From Actinobacteria bacterium OV450 (GTDB lineage Bacteria > Actinomycetota > Actinomycetes > Streptomycetales > Streptomycetaceae), in assembly GCA_001298555.1 (NCBI GenBank), contig LJCW01000379.1, positions 1-64,000 of the forward strand: a stretch of 64,000 nt of DNA, read 5' to 3'. Shown piece by piece: positions 16,901 to 24,300 of this stretch. Positions within the stretch are counted from its first letter, which is position 1. Each line of letters opens with the position of its first letter. Under the pieces are notes generated by a model, which saw nothing but the letters and a program-made list of their open reading frames with translations, searched no databases and was not told the DNA's origin. The translations under genes and the position numbers were made by a program.

Positions 16901-19085
16901 GCTCGCAGACCTCAACGACTGGCTGGACTTCGCAGAGGCACTGCTCGGCACGCACGACGTGCCGGCGGAGTCGTTGATTGCAACGTTCGACTCGCTCGAC
17001 GCACTGGAGCGATACGAGGACGAGCTGCCCGACTGGATGGGTATGGACCGCTCGTACTGGCTGGAGAGCCGGTTCCCGTGGGTGGCCGTTACAAGTGACG
17101 TGGCGGAGCAGCAAGGCTTCTTCCATTGGGAGCTGGAGTTTTCCCACGTGTTTGCGGGCCCGGGTGGATTTGACCTCCAAGTGGGGAACCCGCCTTGGGT
17201 TCGACCCGACTGGAAGGAGGCCTTGGTCCTAGCGGAACTGGAACCCTGGTTCACACTGACAGAGAAGCCAAATGCGACAGAGTGGCGGCTACGCAAGGAT
17301 GAAATCCTTGGATCGAGCAAGAACAGCCGAGGCTTTCTGCTCGACGAGTTGGCCACGCACGCGGGTGGCGCCGGTGTTCTCGGAAGTGCAACCATGTATC
17401 CGCTGCTCGCCGGCACCCGAGGTGATCTCTATCGGGCGTTCATGGGACGGGTGTGGCAGAACATCGCCACACAGGGGAGTGCAGGGATGATTCATCCCGA
17501 CACGCATTTCAGCGGGGTACGGGAAGGGGCAATCCGGGCCGCCGCGTACCGGCACCTACGGGTACACGGACACTTCGTGAACTCGTCCCGGTGGGCATTC
17601 GACGACCTGAATTGGTCTCAGGAATTCGGCATGCACATCTATGGGACACCACGTGAGCCGGAATTCCGACACCTCAGCGAGCTGCGTGACGCTGACGTAT
17701 TGCCCGACTCCCTCACTCACGATGGGCATGGCGGAGCTCCCGGAATCAAACACAACGGCTCATGGGACATCAGGCCACACCGTGAGCGCGTGGTGCACGT
17801 GGACATGGAATTGCTCGCCGGTTGGCATGCCCTGACAGGCTCTGCAGGAAGCACGATTGAGACGCCTTTGCTGTACCCGGTCGTCAACAGCGAGCAAGGG
17901 GCGATCCAGGCACTGGCGGCCTACAGCACCCACCTCGCCGATTTCCAATCGATGATCTCCAGCGGATACAACGAAACCAACGCAAAGAAGGATGGTCTAA
18001 TCCGCTGGGGAAACCAAGCAGTTCCGGACCTCGGTAACGTAATTCTCCAAGGACCTCATTTTGCTGCCGCTCTACCCTTCTCGAAGCAGCCGAGAATCCC
18101 TTGCCAAAGCAACCGCGACTGGGACCAGATTTCACCGATAGAACTCCCCGAGGCATACGTACCGGTGACAAACTACGTGCGGGCTGCCGACGAGAGAACC
18201 CACCTAGCAGCCCAGGACGCTTGGAACGGGGAACCGTCCACCTCATATTTCCGACTCGCATGGCGGGAAATGATCCCATTCGACAGTAGCCGCTGCCTAC
18301 ATGCCGCTCTGGTCCCTCCAGGGCCAGCTCACGTTGCCGCTGTCCGAAGCATGGCGTTTGACAGCAACCAACTCACCGTTCTCAACGCCGGTTTCTGGGC
18401 GGCACTTCCTTTGGACTACCTGCTGCGCATCACAGGCCGAGGGCACCTAGGAGCCACGGACGCGCAGATAATGCCAGCCCCCGAAGCCAGGCATCCCCTC
18501 GCTCCCGCGCTACTCCTCCGCACTCTCCGCCTCAACGCCCTCACGGCGCATTACGCACCCCTCTGGGGCGAACTCTTCGACCCCCGTTGGGCAGGCTACG
18601 AGAACTGGGCCAACCCTCACTGGCCCCGGCTGAAGCCACTCGCTGGCGACCTCAAGGCGACCTGGGAGCTCACCACCCCACTCCGGGCCGAGCACGAGCG
18701 CCGTGCCGCGCTGGTCGAGCTCGATGCCCTCGTTGCTGTCTGGCTCGGCATTACTGCTGACCAGCTCGTCGCGATTTTCAAGTCCCGCTACCCTCAGCTG
18801 CACGACTACGAGGCGAAGACCTGGTTCGACGCCAACGGTCGCAAGATCGCCGAGAACTTCAACACGTACGGACACGGTCAGACCAAGCAGGACTGGTTGG
18901 ACTTCGAGGCCCACCTCGCCGACCCCAGCAACGTGCAGCCCCCCGTCGGCTTCACCCCCCCCTTTTACAAGGCCGACCGCGAGGCCGAGATGCGGGCGGC
19001 GCATGCGCACTTCCAGGCGCGGCTCCATGCGGAGATCACTGCCGGCCGGTGGGTCACTCCGGCTCGCAAAGCGCCAGAGGCATGA
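13950..19085 (+). CDS. Very large N6-adenine DNA methyltransferase (Eco57I/PglX/DrmMI-like)
   Basis: 1711 residues, among the largest of its class. SAM-binding motif I EPALGSGAFLNEA is near residue 640, motif II YGVDLNETAVELAEVSLWL near 690, and catalytic motif IV NPPW near 1080, giving an unusually long (~390-aa) spacer. This places it with the Eco57I-type N6-adenine enzymes such as PglX/BrxX and DrmMI. No nuclease motif was found in the N-terminal 600 residues. The region after motif IV (about 1090-1500) is the presumed target-recognition part. DNA coding for about residues 1040-1500 (17080-18480) has clearly relaxed codon use, with many A/T third positions compared with both flanks, suggesting replacement of the specificity region by recombination. 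Start ATG 13950 follows GAGAAG. Confidence 0.88.
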   Translation: MTYDSLVNRGDYFSAHYLAEVLPKDLKSGLLQTWKEREEPAKPPADAPEAAPTDDLGAVREPKGVALPVTPRAGLRSLRRDYFRARSFFALPEDSDGTASTPDTEDDSATYGSPAWRERVRALNTDVLRSLGYDAKPHTLTVERAGQTYEIPVAHAEKGLVAVDCGWAAEPDAALDPDGPGRLLEPVALDGSHTLATGSKLASFLFACEDAPRYVLLLVGGVIVLADRMVWGEGRYLAVSLDIALQRNDSRAGGELDTVAALFGADSLRTPEEGGENPLAELVGKSTKHAVGVSSELRDGLRTSVELIANEVLERLYEQGVRPQDIGELPDLGKQLTRESLRYLYRILFLLYAEARPELGILPSDYPEYQMGYGLGRLGELVAERDLIDEKSRRGFYLYESLDLLFRKVQDGYRSRRTHGAEAEAVEAKTSEDLGLRFEPLHSKLFERESIQLIGADTVPDPRHDADEALARGETVRYVDTRLRNATLYEVLHKLMLTKGKKGERGGFISYAQLGINQLGAVYEGLMSYSGFIAGEELYEVAKGGDPKDGSWLVPKSKIDEYPDSVFVKRPDKDTGEELRVRYAPGSFVYRLSGRDRQTSASYYTPESLTKVTVQLALQHRLDQDGTTTEARELLDWKICEPALGSGAFLNEAINQVAAEYLRRRQKELNRSIDTEQYAFELQKAKAYIALHNSYGVDLNETAVELAEVSLWLNTMHPGMEAPWFGLHLRRGNSLIGGRREVYSADRLKKGGWLGTTPERYPLADALSGTPLPEGSVHHFLLPAKEWGAVAAEKEAKALAPEAAKALAAWRKAITKSPNPKQTARLQGLARRAEYLWDLVVQRLTISEREISRRIDVWEAEEEWLRSPKEAVPREKVLADLHAVDTPYWRLKKVMDAWCALWFWPLQETGLLDGSDGRYARAENATGPSLETTDASQVIRTYEEIDLLGNVTVKEVKRADIDKRRKGTRKGEQAFAEQRRDIIPLADLNDWLDFAEALLGTHDVPAESLIATFDSLDALERYEDELPDWMGMDRSYWLESRFPWVAVTSDVAEQQGFFHWELEFSHVFAGPGGFDLQVGNPPWVRPDWKEALVLAELEPWFTLTEKPNATEWRLRKDEILGSSKNSRGFLLDELATHAGGAGVLGSATMYPLLAGTRGDLYRAFMGRVWQNIATQGSAGMIHPDTHFSGVREGAIRAAAYRHLRVHGHFVNSSRWAFDDLNWSQEFGMHIYGTPREPEFRHLSELRDADVLPDSLTHDGHGGAPGIKHNGSWDIRPHRERVVHVDMELLAGWHALTGSAGSTIETPLLYPVVNSEQGAIQALAAYSTHLADFQSMISSGYNETNAKKDGLIRWGNQAVPDLGNVILQGPHFAAALPFSKQPRIPCQSNRDWDQISPIELPEAYVPVTNYVRAADERTHLAAQDAWNGEPSTSYFRLAWREMIPFDSSRCLHAALVPPGPAHVAAVRSMAFDSNQLTVLNAGFWAALPLDYLLRITGRGHLGATDAQIMPAPEARHPLAPALLLRTLRLNALTAHYAPLWGELFDPRWAGYENWANPHWPRLKPLAGDLKATWELTTPLRAEHERRAALVELDALVAVWLGITADQLVAIFKSRYPQLHDYEAKTWFDANGRKIAENFNTYGHGQTKQDWLDFEAHLADPSNVQPPVGFTPPFYKADREAEMRAAHAHFQARLHAEITAGRWVTPARKAPEA

Positions 19086-19122
19086 GCCGGAAGCCAGATC
19101 TGTCGTAGTTCGTAGGTCAAGT

Positions 19123-19154
19123 TCTGCCTCGGGCACCGAAGCGCCTGAGGCAGA
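19123..19154. terminator. Bidirectional terminator-like hairpin
   Basis: TCTGCCTCGGGC (19123-19134) pairs with GCCTGAGGCAGA (19143-19154), a 12-bp stem with one G-U or mismatch position and an 8-nt loop. It lies between the convergent methyltransferase and DUF397 genes, where a two-way terminator is expected. Confidence 0.55.
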
Positions 19155-19169
19155 CCTTGACCGTGCGTC

Positions 19170-19433
19170 CTACCAGGTCGCGAGACTGACGAACGAGGTC
19201 CAGGCGGCACGGCTGACGGTAAGGCTCGGGCGGTTCGTGTCCTTCGAGTCACGCACATGGACGCCAAGGGGGCAGAGAGCTGTCTCGACGCACTCGCCAC
19301 CCTCCTCACTGCTGAAGCTGGACTTGCTCCATTCCAGAGCCACTTCAACACATTGACCGCCGTCACCTGCGCTGTAGCTGCTCTTGAACCAGGCGAGTGC
19401 ACCAGTCCCGCGCCTCGACCGCTCCTCGTTCAT
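19170..19433 (-). CDS. DUF397 protein with two DUF397 repeats
   Basis: 87 residues. Two consecutive DUF397 units are visible: WFKSSYSAGDGGQCVEVA (about 15-32) and WSKSSFSSEEGGECVETA (about 35-52), the second continuing into the usual VRDSKD (about 60). DUF397 proteins are the small partners of XRE-DUF5753 regulators in Streptomyces (WhiJ/AbaA-type loci). ATG overlaps the stop of the upstream XRE gene by ATGA. The first unit stops before its VRDSK part, so it looks like a partial internal duplication. Probable role: modulating the DNA-binding partner. Confidence 0.85.
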   Translation of the reverse strand: MNEERSRRGTGALAWFKSSYSAGDGGQCVEVALEWSKSSFSSEEGGECVETALCPLGVHVRDSKDTNRPSLTVSRAAWTSFVSLATW

Positions 19434-20272
19434 CTCTCTCCCAGCAGTTTCTCGACCAGGGCCAGCGACTCCTGTGGAGTGTTTGCCTGCGCACGAAGCG
19501 TTCCGTACGTGACCTCCAGCTCCCGGACCCTGCTCCGTTCAGTGTGCAGGCGACTGTCGCTTTGTACCTCCGTGTAGGCGATCCTCCGCCCATCCTTCGT
19601 TTCCATCAAGGTGAAAGGGCCGCCGAGTCCGGCGTGGTCCCCCAGACACAGGGGCATCACCTGAATGTCAACGTTCCGCTCCTGCCCCATGAGGACGATC
19701 TGCTCCAGCTGCCCTCGCCAGACCTGCTCACCACCAACTCGCCGTCGAAGTACCCCCTCTTCGATGACGAAGCTCAGGTGAGGGCGGGGCCGCCGAGCAA
19801 AGATCGCTTGCCTCGCCATGCGGGCAGCGAGCCGCTCTTCGATCAGCTCCTCCTCCAACAGTGGCCGCCACAGGCGGAAGACAGCCCTGGCGTAGTCCTC
19901 GGTCTGCAATAGGCCGTTGACCACATGCGTGTCGTAGACGTGAAGCTCAACCGCCTCGGCCTCCAACTTGGCCGCGCCACGGAAGAACGCCGGGAACTGC
20001 GCCCGCGCGACCTCCTCCTTCATCTCCATCAGGACGCCGCCCGCGTCCAGCAGTTCATCCGCCTGGTCGATGACCTCCGGGGGCGGGACCCGGCGGCCCT
20101 GTTCGTACGCGGCGATCGTGGAGACCGAGTAGCCCAACCGGTCCCCGAGCTCGGGGCGTTCCAGGCCGGCCCGTAGCCGGAAGCGTTTGAGCTGGCGGCC
20201 GAAGACCCGCAGCACCCCCGAGTCCGGCTCAGGTCCTGCGTCTTCGTCAGCCGACTGTGTCGGTTTGCTCAT
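19430..20272 (-). CDS. XRE-family regulator with DUF5753 (WhiJ-like)
   Basis: 280 residues. An N-terminal helix-turn-helix (about residues 22-75; LGDRLGYSVSTIAAYEQGRRVP) precedes a DUF5753 domain (about 90-275; VHVVNGLLQTEDYARAVFR-type core, then FVIEEGVLRRRVGG and GLGGPFTLME). Such proteins act with DUF397 partners and HATPase proteins in Streptomyces development and antibiotic regulation. Two ATG codons, 20281 and 20272, follow a GGAGG; I use 20272 because 20281 is only 2 nt from it. It is divergent from the HATPase gene, completing the usual trio. Embedded in the island, it may control neighbouring defence genes or simply be a passenger. Confidence 0.88.
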   Translation of the reverse strand: MSKPTQSADEDAGPEPDSGVLRVFGRQLKRFRLRAGLERPELGDRLGYSVSTIAAYEQGRRVPPPEVIDQADELLDAGGVLMEMKEEVARAQFPAFFRGAAKLEAEAVELHVYDTHVVNGLLQTEDYARAVFRLWRPLLEEELIEERLAARMARQAIFARRPRPHLSFVIEEGVLRRRVGGEQVWRGQLEQIVLMGQERNVDIQVMPLCLGDHAGLGGPFTLMETKDGRRIAYTEVQSDSRLHTERSRVRELEVTYGTLRAQANTPQESLALVEKLLGER

Positions 20273-20420
20273 GCCCGGCATCACCTCCACCGGCGAACGC
20301 CGCTCCGCGTCCGCCGTCACGCTCCGCCCCGCCTACACCCACCGATCGATCACGTACAGCCACAGGACGTACGCGCAACGTCTCTTTCAACGGTACGGGT
20401 CCGCCGGAAACGTGTACCCC

Positions 20421-20876
20421 ATGAACAGCGAAACTTCCCCCGCACCAGCCCCGGCAGCAGATGAAGCCCACGAGTTCACCATGTGCTTCACCTCCTCGCC
20501 CCGAGGCGCCCGTCTCGCCCGTCGGCTCGTGTCCCACCGGCTCGACGTCTGGGGCCACCCGTACTCCTCCGCCACCAACCAGACCCTGACGCTGATCGCT
20601 GCCGAGCTCATCGCCAACGCCGTGCGCCACGGCCACGTACCCGGACGGGACTTCCATCTCCTCCTGACCCGAAACGCCGACACCCTGCGCATCGAGGTCA
20701 CCGACACCCGGACCGAGCGCGTCCCCCTGCTCACGCACCACGAGGCCCCCGGTGGCGCCGAATCGGGGCGCGGGCTGCTCGTCGTGGCGCGGCTGGCGGA
20801 CCGTTGGGCCATCTCGCCTCGCACCGGCGCGCCCGGTAAGACCGTATGGGCGGAGCTGTGCGTTTCACGCCATTGA
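20421..20876 (+). CDS. HATPase_c (anti-sigma/RsbW-like) ATP-binding protein
   Basis: 151 residues. GHKL ATPase motifs are present: N box LIAAELIANAVRHG (about residues 55-70), G1 DTRTERVPL (about 95; D is the nucleotide-contact residue) and G2 ESGRGLLVVARLADRW (about 115-130). This is the single-domain serine-kinase/anti-sigma class common in Streptomyces, usually paired with XRE-DUF5753 and DUF397 genes as here. It may phosphorylate or sequester a regulatory partner. ATG 20421 gives the standard length. Confidence 0.88.
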   Translation: MNSETSPAPAPAADEAHEFTMCFTSSPRGARLARRLVSHRLDVWGHPYSSATNQTLTLIAAELIANAVRHGHVPGRDFHLLLTRNADTLRIEVTDTRTERVPLLTHHEAPGGAESGRGLLVVARLADRWAISPRTGAPGKTVWAELCVSRH

Positions 20877-20970
20877 CCAGCGGGTTTCGGCTATATGTGG
20901 GTCTGTCGTGCATAGCCGCCGATAGCCTCGTCGGTCCGTGTGTCTGCCGCACGGGGAATCCAGGGGGACA

Positions 20971-21369
20971 GTGAACGTGAGCGCCATCCACGCGGGCCCG
21001 ACCGGCTACCGCATCTCCATCGTCGACGAGGACCCGCTGCGCGCCCGGCGCGAGGCACGCGAGCTGCTCGCCGCGATCGCCGACACCGATCCCCACGCTG
21101 CTCTCGACGTCCCGTGCCCGCAGGCGGTGGCCCAGGACACCGACAAGGGCGGGTCCGTCACCGACCTGATCGGGCTCGTGTTCAGCGGCGGTTCCATGGT
21201 CGCCGCCGGTATCCAGATCTGGTTGGCCCGTGTCCCGCAGCGGACCATCGTCGTCACCCGGCCTGACGGGGCGTCCCTGAGCATCTCCGGTAAGCAGGCC
21301 CGGGCCGACGACGAACAGATCGAGCGGTTCCTCGCCGACGGCTCCGCGGACGGACCGGCCGCGGAGTGA
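20971..21369 (+). CDS. EACC1-like effector-associated component
   Basis: 132 residues. It has an N-terminal soluble part with EARELLAAIADTD, one hydrophobic helix (about 67-85: IGLVFSGGSMVAAGIQIWLA), and the C-terminal pattern RTIVVTRPDGASLSISGK followed by an acidic helix. This matches the Effector-Associated Constant Component 1 family described from NTP-dependent conflict systems of multicellular bacteria, where it accompanies caspase, trypsin or other effectors. GTG 20971 follows AGGGGGA. Its stop overlaps the next start (GTGA), coupling it tightly to the caspase-helicase. It probably acts as a membrane-linked or adaptor component for signal transfer. Confidence 0.78.
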   Translation: MNVSAIHAGPTGYRISIVDEDPLRARREARELLAAIADTDPHAALDVPCPQAVAQDTDKGGSVTDLIGLVFSGGSMVAAGIQIWLARVPQRTIVVTRPDGASLSISGKQARADDEQIERFLADGSADGPAAE

Positions 21370-24300
21370 GTGACAACGACCGGTACGCCATGCTCATCGG
21401 CGTATCCACGTACGACAGCGAGCGCTACCACGACCTGCCGGCCGTCCGGGCCGACATGCACTACATGCAGGCGGTGCTCCAGAGCACCGAGATCGGCATG
21501 TACAACGACTGCGCAATGGTTGCCGAGCCGACCCGCGCCGAGATGCTGCACGCCATCGAGACCTTCCTGGAGGAGCGGCAGCCCAGCGAGACCGCCCTGC
21601 TCTACTTCAGCGGGCACGGGGAGTTCTGCGAAGCCGACAACCAGCTGTACTTCCTCACCCGGGACGCCGACCCCGACGACCTGCCGGGCACGGCCGTGCC
21701 GGCCGAATTCCTGGAGCGGATGCTCCAGTCCTGCCGGGCCTCCTCGAAGGTCGTCCTGCTGGACTGCTGCTCCAGCGGCTCGGTCGTCCAGGGCTGGACC
21801 GCCAAGGGTGCAGGCGACACGAACGACCGGCCCGCGCCCAGCACCCTGCTGCGGCCGACCGGCGTCTACTTCATCACCGCATCCGACGCCCTCCAAGCCG
21901 CCTCGGCGATGGCTCCGGCCGGGTCCTCCCTCGGCACCTCCCGGTTCACCGGGGAGATCGTCGAGGGGTTGCGCAGCGGGCGGATCAAGGACAGCGGCTG
22001 GATCACGCCGGACGACCTGTTCGAGTACCTGACCGCACAGATGGTCCGCAACGGCGTGCCCCAGGAGCAGCGGCCGACCAAGTCCACGATCCGGGCGACG
22101 CACTCGCTGCCGCTGGCCCGCTCCGTGGCCCGGTCCGTGAACCTCCCGGCCCCACCCCGTGACGCCGCCCGGGCGGCCCAGGCCTCCCCCGCCCTGCTGA
22201 AAGCACGGGCGCTGGCCGGGCTCGATGCCCGCGACGGCATCGACTGGCAGCAGCTGCTCCGCTACTACGTGCACTGCCTGAGCGCGCAGGCGGCGTCGGG
22301 CATGCTGCCCGACCGGGACAGCGGCCGCGGATCCGCGTACTTCCTGCTCGGTCAGGGATCCGAGACGATCCAGTCCGGGCTCGGACCCACCCTCCCCGCC
22401 CCCTCCCAGCTGCCGAAGCCGAAGAGCAGGGGCGCCCAGGCCGATGGCGCCGGGCTGCAGGAGTACTGGTACGGGTATCCGGCCATCACACTCCCCGAGC
22501 GCGGCGGGGACGGCCGGCGCCGGGCCGCCGTGCGGATCGCACCGCTGCTGATCCAGCCGATGGAGCTCGCCCCCGACGAGGACGGCCGCGACAGGCTTCG
22601 CCCGAACGGTGTCCCCGCCCTGCACACCGGGGTGATCACGGAACTGCTGGCGGACGATGACGCCGCCGATCTGCTCGCCCGCTGGCAGCCGACCTGGCAG
22701 GAGGGCAACGGCACACAGATGGTCCGGGCCGTACGGGAGCTCCTGACCGAGCTCGGCATCCCGGAGCTGGAGCCCCTCGATCTGGCGGCACTCAGCGAGC
22801 GGTCCGTGATGGACTCGCTGCGGCCCGGTGCCCACAACGCCGCGGTCCTGCTCGCGCCCTCGGGCGTGGAACGGATCGCGACCGGGGCTCTCGTGGACAA
22901 CCTGCTCCAGATGTCCACCCGTACCGGTCAGATTCCCGGCACCGCGCTGGATGCGCTCCTGACAGGCGGGGAGGACGGGGAACCGAGCCGCGAGGCACCG
23001 TCCGTCGTCGCTCCCGGGCCCTGCAACGAGAGCCAGGAGCTGGTGATCCGGTCGGCGATGTCCCGGCCTCTGACCGTCGCCACCGGGCCGCCCGGTACCG
23101 GGAAGAGCGAGGTCGTGACCGCCGTGGTCACGACCGCTGTCGCCGCCGGCCAGACCGTGCTCGTCGCGTCCACGAACAACGAGGCTGTGGACGTGGTCGC
23201 CGAGCGCTGTGACGAGATCTCGCCGGGCCTGCTCATGCGGACGGGCAACGCAGCCGCACTCGAGCGCGAGGCCGCGAAACTGGAACGGCTGCTCGCCCAG
23301 CCCGTCGAAGCACCGGCCCGGGGCGCGGCGACCGTGGCCGGTGACCTGCGCAACCGGCATGCCCGATCGGCCGTACACCGGGCGGAGGCAGCGCGGCTGG
23401 TGGGTGACGAGATGCAGCTGCTGGAACTGGTGCGGGATCGGACCCGTCAGGCGGATGAGCTCGGCCTGCCGGTCGAGCTGCTGGAAGGAGCGTGGGCCGA
23501 CAGCGAAGCGGCCTCGCTCTCCCGCTGGGCGGAGCGGGCCCGGAAGGCTGCCCGTGCCGGATGGTTCTCCCTCGGCCGATGGCGCCGAGGGCGGGCCCTG
23601 GCCGCGTTCGTCGCCGCGTCCCGTACGGATCCGGTCACCCCGTGGCCCTCCTGGGCCTCGGCGCGGCCGGCCCCGCCCGAGCTCCTCCTCGCACTGGCGG
23701 ACGCCGCGGAGGTGGAGCGTGCGCTGCGGGAGCTCGTACCGGAACTCCTCGGCCGGAACGAGGAAGAGCTGAAGCGCGTACGGCTGGAGAGCGCCACCGG
23801 GCTGTCGCAGGCATCGGGTGAGCTCGCCCGGGCCGTGGCGGCCGAGGCCATGGCCCGAGGGCGCTCGCTCATGGGCCAGCGGCTCCAGGCGCTGCGCCAG
23901 CGCTCGGGCTTCCAGAAGAGCCAGCGCAACCTGATGGCACACCTCAAGGGGTGGGCCATCAGCACGCACTCGGTACGCCAGCTGGAGCTGGTACCAAAGC
24001 TCTTCGACCTGGTGGTGATCGACGAGGCGAGCCAGTGCTCGATCCCCTCCGTGCTGCCCCTGCTGTTCCGGGCCAAGCGGGCGCTGATCATCGGTGATCC
24101 CATGCAGCTCGGACACATTCCCGGCATCACCGCGGAGCAGGAACGGCAGGCGCGCGTACGGACCGGGCTGAGTGCGGCGCAGCTGGAGGATCACCGGCTC
24201 GCCTATCACGTGTACGCCTCGTACCACGCAGCCGCGCAGCACGGTGAGGCTGCGCTGCTGCTCGACGAGCACTACCGCTGCCATCCGGCAATCGCGGACA

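Noticed and set aside
10985..19085. Complete class 1 DISARM
   Set aside because: DrmD-like and DrmMI-like genes are here, but separate DrmA, DrmB and the PLD-nuclease DrmC are not; the DUF1998 helicase is 9 kb away in another operon.
9652..19085. Canonical Pgl/BREX type 2
   Set aside because: No PglZ phosphatase or PglY ATPase, and the kinase lacks the PglW layout as far as I can see.
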